Source: JALYXV01 sp963733505 (GTDB lineage: Bacteria > Actinomycetota > Acidimicrobiia > Acidimicrobiales > Palsa-688). Taken from it: 64,000 nt of DNA. Each line of letters starts with the position of its first letter. The stretch's first letter is position 1. The notes below the pieces were generated by a model that saw only the letters and a list, made by a program, of their open reading frames with translations, did no database searches and was not told the origin of the DNA. Shown piece after piece: positions 43,592 to 51,981 of this stretch. The stretch is from the NCBI GenBank assembly GCA_963733505.1, contig CAVTDW010000023.1, forward strand, positions 1-64,000, in the 5' to 3' direction. The translations under genes and the position numbers were made by a program.

Positions 43592-44443
43592 ATGTTCAAA
43601 GTCTTCAAGCGGATGTGGGCGTACATGACCGCCTCGGCCAATACCAAGTTCGAGGAGCGGGCCGACCCCAAGGTCCAGCTCGAACAGGCCATCACCGAGG
43701 CCCAGGACCAGCACCGCCGCCTCACCGAGCAGGCGGCCAACGTCATCGCCAACCAGAAACAGACCGAGATGCGCCTCAACCGGGCCATGGAGGAGCTGGA
43801 GCGGCTCAACGGCTCGACCCGCCAGGCGCTCCTTATGGTCGATGACGCCCAGCGTCGGGGCGACACCGCCAAGGCGGCCGAGTACAACCAGGCCGCCGAG
43901 GGCTTCGCCAACCGGCTGATCGCGGTCGAGAAGCAGGTCGAGGATCTGAAGTCCATGCATCTCCAGACCACCCAGGCCTCCGACCAGGCCAAGGCGGCGG
44001 TGCAGCAGAACTCCTCGGCCCTGCAGAAGAAGCTGGCCGAGCGCCAGAAGCTGATGTCGCAGCTCGACCAGGCCAAGATGCAGGAACAGATGAACAAGGC
44101 CATGGCCACGCTGTCGGAGACGGTGGGCCAGGAGGTTCCGACCTTCGACCAGGTGCGCGACAAGATCGAGGCGCGCTACGCCCGGGCCATCGGCACCTCG
44201 GAGCTTCAGGGCCAGACGGTGGAAGCCCGGATGCTCGAGGTCGAGCAGGCCAGCGTCAACACCGAGGCCCAGTCCCGCCTCTCCGAGCTGCGCAGCCAGT
44301 TGGGCCTCGCCCCCGCCAGCCAGGGCGCCCTTTCCGCCCCGGAGCAACAGGCGGTACCGGCGGCCGGTCAGACCGGGACCGGTGCCGATGCCGTGCCCGC
44401 GGCCCCGCAGAGCGACGCCGTACCCCCCGGCGCCGGGGCGTAG
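43592..44443 (+). CDS. PspA/IM30 family membrane-stress protein
   Basis: 283 residues from ATG 43592. N-terminal amphipathic helix MFKVFKRMWAYMTASANTKF, then a long coiled coil (QLEQAITEAQDQHRRLTEQA, LNRAMEELERLNGSTRQAL, VEKQVEDLKSMHLQTTQAS) and an Ala/Pro-rich tail beyond the usual 220 residues. PspA forms ESCRT-III-like assemblies on damaged membranes. PspF or PspB/C are not present; actinobacterial systems use other partners, here perhaps the SPFH and AAA proteins nearby. Confidence 0.9.
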   Translation: MFKVFKRMWAYMTASANTKFEERADPKVQLEQAITEAQDQHRRLTEQAANVIANQKQTEMRLNRAMEELERLNGSTRQALLMVDDAQRRGDTAKAAEYNQAAEGFANRLIAVEKQVEDLKSMHLQTTQASDQAKAAVQQNSSALQKKLAERQKLMSQLDQAKMQEQMNKAMATLSETVGQEVPTFDQVRDKIEARYARAIGTSELQGQTVEARMLEVEQASVNTEAQSRLSELRSQLGLAPASQGALSAPEQQAVPAAGQTGTGADAVPAAPQSDAVPPGAGA

Positions 44444-44483
44444 CGCCGTTCGCCCCGGTAACGCAGAAACCGGCTGTTCGCCA

Positions 44484-44507
44484 CCGGGGGGAGACTCCTC
44501 CCCCTGG
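44484..44507. terminator. Bidirectional terminator-like hairpin between pspA and proB
   Basis: CCGGGGGGAGA and CCTCCCCCTGG pair with two mismatches around a two-base loop. The position between convergent genes and the strength of the GC stem fit a shared terminator. No clear U tract. Confidence 0.5.
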
Positions 44508-44558
44508 CCGGGCTCAGTGCGCCGGGCGAGGCATTTTCCCGCCATCTGTTCGGGCGCG

Positions 44559-45668
44559 CTAGGGCAGCACGACCAGGTCGTCGCGGTGGACCACCTCGTG
44601 GGACACCTCGGGCGGCAGCGCCGAGGTCCGCAGCCCCGCCCATTCCTTGATCCGAGCGGCGGGGTGGCGCACCAGCCCCTTGGCGAACACCCGGCCGTCG
44701 ACGCCCGCGATCTCCACCGCGTCCTCGGCGTCGAATGACCCCTCGACCGCCACCACCCCCGCAGGCAGAAGGGAGGTAGCCCGGTTGATCAGGGCCGAGC
44801 GGGCGCCGTCGTCCACCACCACCGTCCCGCTGGCGCCGACCGCGAAGGCGATCCACAACTTGCGGGCCGACAACCGCCGGTCCCGGGGCCGGATGACCGT
44901 GCCCACGCCGGGTACGCCGGCGACCGCATCGTGCAGCACGCCGGGCCGGTCGGCGGCCGCGATGACGGCTCGGACCCCCGACCACGCGGCGATCTTGGCC
45001 GCCGCCAGCTTGGATGCCATGCCGCCGCTGCCCCGGGGGTTGCCCGACCGCCCCGCGACCGCCTCCAGGGCGTGATCGACCTCGACGATCTCGTCGATCA
45101 GCGAGGCGTCGCGATCGAGTCGAGGATCGGCGGTCAGGAGGCCTGGGGCGTCGGTGAGCAGCACCAGCAGGTTGGCCCCGACCAAGTGGGCGACCAGCGC
45201 CGCCAGGCGATCGTTGTCGCCGAAGCGGACCTCGTCGTCGGCGATGGCGTCGTTCTCGTTGACGACCGGCACGACCCCGAGGTCGAGGAGTCGGCCCAGG
45301 GTCTGGCGGGCGTGGAGGTAGTGCTTGCGGTCGACGAAGTCGAGCGGTGCCAGCAGGACCTGCCCGCCGACGAGGCCGTTGCGCCCGAGGGCGTCGTCCC
45401 ACACCCGCATCAGGCGGCTCTGGCCGACGGCCGAGATGGCTTGGAGGGTGGGCGAATCGGTGGGCGGCTCGTCGGACAGCCCGAGCGCCGGCAGCCCGGC
45501 CGCGATGGCACCGCTGGTCACGATCACCACCCGGTCGCCCCGCCGGTGCAGGCCGGCCACTTCGGTCGACAGCTTGTCGATGGCGGCTTCGGAGATCACG
45601 CCTCGTGCGTCGGTGATCGAGGAGGTACCGATCTTGACGACGATCGCCGGTGTCCCGACGCCGTTCAT
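44559..45668 (-). CDS. proB: Glutamate 5-kinase
   Basis: 369 residues. IVVKIGTSSITDARG (kinase start), VTSGAIAAG, VNENDAIA and FGDNDRLAALVA are ProB motifs. A C-terminal PUA domain (LPAGVVAVEGSFDAEDAVEI) completes the usual length. The enzyme phosphorylates glutamate for proline synthesis. ATG 45668 overlaps the obgE stop by four bases, the standard coupling. Confidence 0.95.
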   Translation of the reverse strand: MNGVGTPAIVVKIGTSSITDARGVISEAAIDKLSTEVAGLHRRGDRVVIVTSGAIAAGLPALGLSDEPPTDSPTLQAISAVGQSRLMRVWDDALGRNGLVGGQVLLAPLDFVDRKHYLHARQTLGRLLDLGVVPVVNENDAIADDEVRFGDNDRLAALVAHLVGANLLVLLTDAPGLLTADPRLDRDASLIDEIVEVDHALEAVAGRSGNPRGSGGMASKLAAAKIAAWSGVRAVIAAADRPGVLHDAVAGVPGVGTVIRPRDRRLSARKLWIAFAVGASGTVVVDDGARSALINRATSLLPAGVVAVEGSFDAEDAVEIAGVDGRVFAKGLVRHPAARIKEWAGLRTSALPPEVSHEVVHRDDLVVLP

Positions 45669-46912
45669 TGGTCTTGTTCGTACTCGAACTCGTAGGTGCC
45701 GATGCGCACCCGGTCGCCCTGGCGGGCCCCGGCCCGGGACAGGGCCTTGTCGACGCCGAGGCGACGGAGGCGGCCCTGGGCGTAGGCCAGGGCGGCGGCG
45801 TTGCCCAGGTCGGACAGGGCCACGGCCCGCAGGGCGGGGCGGCCCAGGACCTCGAAGGCCCCGTCGCGACCTCGCTCGACCACCACGCCCTCGGGCACCG
45901 GGCGGTGGATCGTGAAGGTGTCGCGGCCCGCGACGGCAGCCGCGGCCCGGGCTTCGGCCACCAATGTGGCCAGCCGGCCGACCAGTTCGGGGATCCCCTC
46001 GCCGGTCACCGCCGAAATCCGATGGCCCTCCCAGGTGTCGACGGCGTCGTCCGCCTGATCGGCCTTGGACCCGACGACGAGGCGGGGCCGGGTGAGCAAC
46101 TCCGGACGGTAGGCGCCCAGCTCGGTCAGCAACACTTCTTCCTGGCGGTCGGGCGACATGCCCTCCACCGACGCCAGGTCGATGAGGATGACCAGGGCCC
46201 GGGCCCGCTCGACGTGGCGCAGGAACTGGTGGCCCAGGCCCCGACCCTCGCTCGCCCCCTCGATGAGTCCCGGGATGTCGGCCACCACGAACTCGTACTC
46301 CTCGCCCCGCACCACCCCGAGATGCGGTTCGAGGGTGGTGAAGGGATAGTCGGCGATCTTGGGCCGGGCGGCCGAGATGCGCGAGATGAGGGTCGACTTG
46401 CCGGCGTTGGGCAGGCCGACCAAGGCCACGTCCGCCATGAGCTTCAGCTCGAGGTTGAACCAATGCTCCTCGCCCACCTCGCCCTGCTCGGCGAAGCTGG
46501 GGGCCCGGCGCCGGTTGGAGAGGAAGCGGGCGTTCCCCCGCCCTCCCTGGCCGCCGGCGGCGGCCAACCACCGGTCGCCCGCCTCGGGGAGGTCGACCAG
46601 GATCTCACCATCGAGGTTGCGCACGATCGTGCCCTCAGGAACGGGCACCTCGATATCGGTCCCGCCCCGGCCGTGCTTGCCCTTGCCGCTGCCATGGGTC
46701 CCCGCCGTGGCCTGGCGGTGCGGGTGATCGCGAAAGCCCAGCAGCGACGCCACGTCGGTCGAGGCCACCAACCACACGTCGCCGCCGCCGCCGCCGTCGC
46801 CGCCGTCGGGACCGCCCTTGGCCACGTGGGCCTCCCGTCGGAAGGCGACCGCGCCCGCCCCGCCGTCGCCCGCTTTGACATGCAGTTGTGCCTCGTCCAC
46901 GAACCCTGACAT
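45665..46912 (-). CDS. obgE: Obg/CgtA GTPase
   Basis: 415 residues from ATG 46912. The glycine-rich Obg fold (DGGAGAVAFRREAHVAKGGP), G domain GLPNAGKSTL with DIPGLIEGA, and a C-terminal OCT domain (GDRVRIGTYEFEYEQDQ) are intact. Obg supports 50S assembly and ppGpp-linked growth control. In most actinobacteria rpmA comes directly before it; here about 4 kb with DUF2079 and M23 genes intervenes. Confidence 0.96.
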   Translation of the reverse strand: MSGFVDEAQLHVKAGDGGAGAVAFRREAHVAKGGPDGGDGGGGGDVWLVASTDVASLLGFRDHPHRQATAGTHGSGKGKHGRGGTDIEVPVPEGTIVRNLDGEILVDLPEAGDRWLAAAGGQGGRGNARFLSNRRRAPSFAEQGEVGEEHWFNLELKLMADVALVGLPNAGKSTLISRISAARPKIADYPFTTLEPHLGVVRGEEYEFVVADIPGLIEGASEGRGLGHQFLRHVERARALVILIDLASVEGMSPDRQEEVLLTELGAYRPELLTRPRLVVGSKADQADDAVDTWEGHRISAVTGEGIPELVGRLATLVAEARAAAAVAGRDTFTIHRPVPEGVVVERGRDGAFEVLGRPALRAVALSDLGNAAALAYAQGRLRRLGVDKALSRAGARQGDRVRIGTYEFEYEQDQ

Positions 46913-46935
46913 CGAGACGAGGGTACCGGCCACGG

Positions 46936-48483
46936 TCAGGGGGGCGGCGCTGAGCTCCGCTTCAGCAACATGGCGTAGCCGACCTGTTTCACCACCTGGA
47001 ACTCCGGTCGGATCTGGTCGAAGACCTTCTGGTCGTCGGCGCTCAGTTGGACGGGCAGGAACAGGTACTGGACCTTGTCGGCGACCGGGAGTCGCTGGCC
47101 CTCCTGCTTCCATTGGCCCCAATAGGAGGCGTGGAACGGCGTGGGCCACTGGTAGGCGCCGACCCGGTGGTCGAGATGCGAGATGAACGAATAGTGCGCC
47201 GACACCACGGCATCGGACGGGAGGGCGGCGAGGACGGCGTTGATGTCGTGCACTTCGGGGTTCGACGGGTGCCAATGGGGCACCTTGTTGGTCGAGATCG
47301 CGGGTAACGCGCCCCATAGGAAGCAGGCGTAGAGGCTGCAGAGCGCGACCGCACCGACCGCCACGGCTCGCTGCGCCTTCTTCTTCAGGGCGCCGATCGC
47401 GAACACCGTGCCCATCGCCAGGACCGAAACGGTCGCCAGCGAATAGTGATAGTTGATCTGATGCTGATACGGAAAGCTGCTGACGACATTCGACGCCAGA
47501 ATCAGCAGCCCGACCAGCGCCACCTCGGGCGCCCGGACGAAGAGGAGCGCACTCGGAAACAACATTTGCCACACGTAGAAGGGACGGCGATCGCTCCACA
47601 GAAGGTCGAGGAGTTCTCCCGGCTTGTGCAGCATTGTCGACAAGAAGCTGCGCAGCCCACCGAACGGGATGCGATTGGTGTAGATGGTCGGCACACCCAT
47701 CAGGCTGCGGATCACGATCTCGGTGGCGAAGAGGGCCGCGAGCACTCCCGCGGCGACGATCCGCCACCCGAACGCCTTGTTGCGCCGGTAGGCCACCCAG
47801 ATCCCGAGGGGCACGACGAAGAGAACGACATCCTCTTTCACCAGCAGGCAGAGGCCGACGGACAGGATCAACAGCCAGGGCTTCCAGACCACGGCGGCAT
47901 AGATGGCGAGGCCGATGAGGGGGACGAGAAAAGCCTCAGGGTGAAACTGTTCGAGGTTGCCCCATTGCAGCGCCGGGTGGAGAAGGAATGCGCCCGCCAG
48001 GACGGTCGCCAACGCATTGTTGTGCAGCCGGTGGCGGGCCAGAAGGTAGACCGGCAGGGCGCCCAAGGCCAGCAGAGCCGACTGGATCACCAGCAGCGCG
48101 GTTGCCTGCGGATAGATCCAATACACCGGAACCAGCAGCAGCAGGATAAACGAGGTGTGGTCGCCGAACAGATTCCGTCCCATGATCGTGACGAAGGGCG
48201 CCTTGAACCGGCTGAGCAACCAGATCCCCTGGTCGAAGATCCCCATGTCGAAACCGGGCGAGCCGTAGCCGCGATAGATATCGATACTGAGCCCGCTGAA
48301 ATAGACGGTGTAGGCCAGCATCAGCAGGATGATCGGGAGATGGGGCGCCAGCGACTGGACGCGGATGTTGCGCCACCGGTGCTGTCCCGGTGCCTCGGTT
48401 GCGTCTGTGGCCCCGGCTGCTCTGGCCTCGGCTGCGGCCTTGTCCTCGGCGGGGGCCTGGCTGGCTTCGACCCCCGTCGCCAC
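46936..48483 (-). CDS. DUF2079 polytopic membrane protein (first copy)
   Basis: 515 residues from GTG 48483. About nine or more hydrophobic helices; DUF2079 landmarks are FDMGIFDQGIWLLSRF, NLFGDHTSFILLLLVPVYW, FHPEAFLVPLIGLAIY and LLVKEDVVLFVVPL. The acidic Asp after the first helix recalls GT-C glycosyltransferases, which use a lipid-linked sugar, but this is only structural similarity. It is paired head-to-head with a second DUF2079 gene, 55 bp apart. Confidence 0.87.
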   Translation of the reverse strand: MATGVEASQAPAEDKAAAEARAAGATDATEAPGQHRWRNIRVQSLAPHLPIILLMLAYTVYFSGLSIDIYRGYGSPGFDMGIFDQGIWLLSRFKAPFVTIMGRNLFGDHTSFILLLLVPVYWIYPQATALLVIQSALLALGALPVYLLARHRLHNNALATVLAGAFLLHPALQWGNLEQFHPEAFLVPLIGLAIYAAVVWKPWLLILSVGLCLLVKEDVVLFVVPLGIWVAYRRNKAFGWRIVAAGVLAALFATEIVIRSLMGVPTIYTNRIPFGGLRSFLSTMLHKPGELLDLLWSDRRPFYVWQMLFPSALLFVRAPEVALVGLLILASNVVSSFPYQHQINYHYSLATVSVLAMGTVFAIGALKKKAQRAVAVGAVALCSLYACFLWGALPAISTNKVPHWHPSNPEVHDINAVLAALPSDAVVSAHYSFISHLDHRVGAYQWPTPFHASYWGQWKQEGQRLPVADKVQYLFLPVQLSADDQKVFDQIRPEFQVVKQVGYAMLLKRSSAPPP

Positions 48484-48538
48484 GAACCAGACGGTAGCGC
48501 GGGCACCTCCGCCTTTCCGAACGGGTCGGCGACGGGCA

Positions 48539-50050
48539 ATGATGCCCGGCGTGGTCGACGAGGAGCTGCCCGCGGTCCGGGCCAAGGGTCCGGTGGCGGT
48601 CCTCGTCGGCATGGTCGGCGCCTACTGGCTGCTGTTCGGCTTCCTGGTGTACCGCCAGCAATCCAACTTCGCCACGTTCGGCTTCGATATCGGCATCCAC
48701 GACCAGGGGATCTGGCTGGCGTCGGCGGGCCGCTCGACGTTTGTCACCGTCCGCGGCCTCGACTACTTCGGCCACCACGTGAATCTGATCTCGATGGCGT
48801 TCGTGCCGTTCTACTGGCTGGGCGCCGGACCCCACCTGCTCATCGTGGTGCACACCCTGGCGGTGGCGTGCGGCGCCATCCCGCTGTGGCTCTTGGCCCG
48901 CGACCGCCTGGAGAACGCCTGGCTGGCGTTGGTGCCGCCCCTCGCCTATCTCCTGTACCCGGCCACCAACTGGGTGACCTGGTGGGCCTACCACCCCGAT
49001 TCCCTGTCCATCACCCCCCTGCTGTTCGCCTACTGGCTGGCGGTGCGGGGCAAATGGCGCTGGTTCGCGTTCGCGGTCGTGATCGCCTTGGTCTGCAAGG
49101 AAGACGCCGCCTTGTCGGTGCTCATGCTGGGTCTGGTGGTGGCCCTGTGGTTGCGACCGGTGCAGGCAGAAGACCGGGCGGGCCGGCGGGTCCGGCGGTG
49201 GATCGGGTGGAGCACCGCGGTGGCAGGTCTCGGGTGGTACCTCGTGTGCACCAAGGTCATCATCCCGTGGCGCAACGGCGGCCGCCCCCCGTTCTACGAC
49301 GCCTTCTTCCCGTCGCTCGGGGCCAGCATCCCCGACGTCATCTACAACGCCATCCGCCACCCGAGCCGGGTGTGGCACCTGGCGCAGCTCCCCGACCGGC
49401 GCACCTACTACGTGCAGATGTTCGTCCCGCTGGCCTTCCTCCCGATCCTCGCCCTGCCGATCTTCCTCATCGGGGGCCCGCAGTTCGGCATCGACGTGAC
49501 CGCCCAGTACGTCCAGGGTGCGACCATCAAAAGCCAGTACGCCAGCCTCGTGATCGTCGGGTCGTTCCTGGCGACGGTCGAGGCGCTGGCATTCCTCCGC
49601 CGCCGGCTCGGGCAACTGGCCCTCCTCGTCGGCGTGGCCACCCTGTCGCTCATGTCCGTCGTCGGCGCCGTCACTTGGGGCCTGTCCCCCATCAGCACCC
49701 AGTTCCACCATCACGGTGTGTGGTTGGCCCACAACCGGCTGAGTAGCGAGCTCCACACCGCCCTCGCCCTGGTCCCGGCCCGCGACGGAGTGAGCGTCAC
49801 CTACTACCTGACGCCGCAGATGACCCACCGCCAGTACGTCTACGAGTTCCCCAACCCGTGGGAGAGCGTCAACTACGGGATCAACAACGACCGGGGCGAC
49901 CCGGCCACGGTGCAATGGCTGGTCCTCGACGCGGCCACCCTGGGCCAGCCCGAGCAGGCCCTGTTCGCCCAGCTCACGAGCCCGTCGGGGCCGTTTCGGA
50001 TCGTGTACAACAGCCACGGGGTGACGGTGGCGCACCGGGCCGCGCCCTGA
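48539..50050 (+). CDS. DUF2079 polytopic membrane protein (second copy)
   Basis: 503 residues from ATG 48539 (or 48542). Shares FGFDIGIHDQGIWLASAG, YFGHHVNLISMAFVPFYW, YHPDSLSITPLLFAYWLA and LVCKEDAALSVLML with the neighbouring divergent gene, so the two are paralogues. Extracytoplasmic loop near the end (LTPQMTHRQYVYEFPNPW) is also conserved. Probably membrane glycosyltransferase-like; no substrate known. Confidence 0.87.
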   Translation: MMPGVVDEELPAVRAKGPVAVLVGMVGAYWLLFGFLVYRQQSNFATFGFDIGIHDQGIWLASAGRSTFVTVRGLDYFGHHVNLISMAFVPFYWLGAGPHLLIVVHTLAVACGAIPLWLLARDRLENAWLALVPPLAYLLYPATNWVTWWAYHPDSLSITPLLFAYWLAVRGKWRWFAFAVVIALVCKEDAALSVLMLGLVVALWLRPVQAEDRAGRRVRRWIGWSTAVAGLGWYLVCTKVIIPWRNGGRPPFYDAFFPSLGASIPDVIYNAIRHPSRVWHLAQLPDRRTYYVQMFVPLAFLPILALPIFLIGGPQFGIDVTAQYVQGATIKSQYASLVIVGSFLATVEALAFLRRRLGQLALLVGVATLSLMSVVGAVTWGLSPISTQFHHHGVWLAHNRLSSELHTALALVPARDGVSVTYYLTPQMTHRQYVYEFPNPWESVNYGINNDRGDPATVQWLVLDAATLGQPEQALFAQLTSPSGPFRIVYNSHGVTVAHRAAP

Positions 50051-50141
50051 CTAGCCCTGACCGGTTGGGGTTCATCCTTGTCCCGGAGGGTCCCGTTGAC
50101 TACGGTTTGCGGCTATTGCTGGAGGCCGGGGGGAAACAGAC

Positions 50142-50888
50142 GTGTTCTTGAGGTCGGGCCGGCGTCAGGTGCCACCTCGTCGAGGGCCGTTACACCGCGC
50201 CCGCGCCACCCAGGTGCGGCGCCAGCGGCTGGCAGCGGTGTGCTCTGCGTCGGTATGCGTGCTGGGCGTCCTGGGCGGCTCGTACGTCGCCACTGGGACT
50301 CCGCGCCGCAGCAACCACACGGCGCGCCGGGCGGCGAGTCCCAACGTTGAGCTGCCGTTGGCGGAACCGACGCTCGCGGCGGTGACTCGATCGTCGCCAC
50401 CGTTGACCTTGGACTTCGAACGCGCGGGCGCCACGGCGACGGGGTCCGAAGCCGTCCTCGCGGCCACCCCGGCGGCTCCGCAGGGCCTGCCATTGCCGGC
50501 GCAGTACATCCGCGGCGGCAGCGTCGACCAGGGGGTCGACTACCTGGCTCCGGGCGGCACCCCCCTGTACGCCATGGGTCCGGGGATCATCATCAAAGAG
50601 GGCGGATCGGGAACCACCGGCTTCGGAGCCGACATCCCGGTCTTGCAGATCACCGGTGGCCCGCTGGCTGGCAAGACGGTGTACTACGGCCACGCCGGGC
50701 CCGACCTCGTCCCGGTGGGGACTGTCGTGGCGATGGGCCAGCAGATTTCGATCGTCGGCTACGGCCGGGTCGGCCGCTCGAGTGCGCCCCATCTGGAAAT
50801 CGGATTCTGGCCACTCGGCAACATGAAAGCCGGGCGGACCATGCTTGACTACCTCGACTCCGTGATGGGCAAAAAGACCGGACGCTGA
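50142..50888 (+). CDS. M23-like peptidase domain protein, catalytic site degenerate
   Basis: 248 residues with a basic N-terminus and one transmembrane or signal segment (LAAVCSASVCVLGVLGGSY). The C-terminal LysM-less M23 fold shows SVDQGVDYLAPGGTPLYAM where active enzymes have HxGxD, so the first zinc ligand His is Asp. SAPHLEIGFW stands where HxH is usual. It may be a non-enzymatic activator like EnvC or NlpD, or a divergent enzyme. It stands 92 bp after the second DUF2079 gene and may share its transcript. Confidence 0.75.
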   Translation: MFLRSGRRQVPPRRGPLHRARATQVRRQRLAAVCSASVCVLGVLGGSYVATGTPRRSNHTARRAASPNVELPLAEPTLAAVTRSSPPLTLDFERAGATATGSEAVLAATPAAPQGLPLPAQYIRGGSVDQGVDYLAPGGTPLYAMGPGIIIKEGGSGTTGFGADIPVLQITGGPLAGKTVYYGHAGPDLVPVGTVVAMGQQISIVGYGRVGRSSAPHLEIGFWPLGNMKAGRTMLDYLDSVMGKKTGR

Positions 50889-50946
50889 CGTCCGCGCCTG
50901 GCGCAGGCCTCGGCGCCCGTGTCGGGCTCGGCGCCCTAGCCGGGCT

Positions 50947-51207
50947 CTAGGTGTCGGCGTCGGTGATGATGTCGACCAGCTTGCGGCCCTTGCGGGCCCC
51001 AAACTTCACCCGGCCGTCGCTCAGGGCGAACAACGTGTCGTCCCCGCCGCGTCCCACGTTTTCACCGGGATGAAAATGGGTCCCGCGCTGGCGCACGATG
51101 ATCGCTCCGGCGCGCACGGCGGTGCCGTCGAACACCTTCACTCCGAGTCGCTGGGCGGCAGAATCGCGCCCGTTGCGGGTAGAGCCGCCGCCCTTGGTCT
51201 TCGACAT
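50947..51207 (-). CDS. rpmA: Ribosomal protein bL27
   Basis: 86 residues, MSKTKGGGSTRNGRDSAAQR then GVKVFDGTAVRAGAIIVRQR and HPGENVGRGGDDTLFAL. Family-typical in full. It lies at the peptidyl-transferase centre of the 50S subunit. It starts two bases after the rplU stop. Confidence 0.98.
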   Translation of the reverse strand: MSKTKGGGSTRNGRDSAAQRLGVKVFDGTAVRAGAIIVRQRGTHFHPGENVGRGGDDTLFALSDGRVKFGARKGRKLVDIITDADT

Positions 51208-51209
51208 GG

Positions 51210-51524
51210 TTAACCCTCGCCCGTGCTGATGCCGGTGATCTCGATGGTGGTGTAGTGCTGGCGATGTCCCCAGGACTTCCGGCCCCGAGACTTGTTCTTG
51301 TAGGTGAAGCCGCGGATCTTGGGGCCCTTGGCCTCGCCGACGACCCGAGCGGCGACACTGCTGCCCGCGACACCCGTACCCGTCAGGATCCGCTCGCCGT
51401 CCACCAGCAATACCGGTGTGAACGTGACTTCGGTCCCCTCGGCCGCGCCCAGTCGTTCGACGGCCAAGGTCTGGCCCTCTTCGACACGCTCCTGCTTGCC
51501 ACCTGTCTTTATGACTGCATACAC
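51210..51524 (-). CDS. rplU: Ribosomal protein bL21
   Basis: 104 residues, MYAVIKTGGKQERVEEGQTL, a beta-barrel core and the end HRQHYTTIEITGI. First of the rplU-rpmA pair. Its start lies only 21 bases downstream of the 404-bp repeat copy B, leaving almost no room for the usual leader, and no strong Shine-Dalgarno is seen. Any promoter would have to lie within the repeat or upstream. Confidence 0.98.
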   Translation of the reverse strand: MYAVIKTGGKQERVEEGQTLAVERLGAAEGTEVTFTPVLLVDGERILTGTGVAGSSVAARVVGEAKGPKIRGFTYKNKSRGRKSWGHRQHYTTIEITGISTGEG

Positions 51525-51545
51525 AAGAGAGCGAGCTTACCAGAC

Positions 51546-51949
51546 CCCCATGCCCCCCTGGCGGGGGGCGCCACGAACGATGAGAATGGTGGCTGGATCG
51601 GCTGAGCTCGCTCTTTCCTCCGACACTCAAGGTTGATTCACCTCAGGTTCGACCGCCCGCGACGCCGAGCGCCCTTCTGAACCCACGACTCGCACCGACC
51701 CCCACGGTTTCGACGGCTCCGAGGACCCCGCGCCCCGCCCAAGTAGGTCCGCTCGCGGGTCTGGTAGGGGTTTGAGTCTCTGGGCGGGGTTATCACCCCT
51801 CAGGGGTAACAACCCTGTACAAGAGCCACAAACCCCTACAAGACCCCCATGCCCCCCGGGGCGGGGGTCGCCACGAACGATGAGATGGTGGCTGGGATCG
51901 GCTGGGCTCGCTCTTTCCTCCGACACTCACGGTTGATTCTCCTCATAGA
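51546..51949 (-). repeat. 404-bp repeat, copy B (inverted partner at 16688-17091)
   Basis: Reverse complement of copy A with one base change and no gaps. Its arms and hairpins have the same layout. It fills the space between the rng stop (51982) and rplU (51524) in what is usually a tight gene pair. Read along the minus strand, both copies have the same 5'-to-3' structure and both begin shortly after the stop of a gene (rng here, lipoprotein for copy A). Confidence 0.95.
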
Positions 51950-51981
51950 GCAGTCGCCATGCCCGACCGGGTAGGGCTCGG

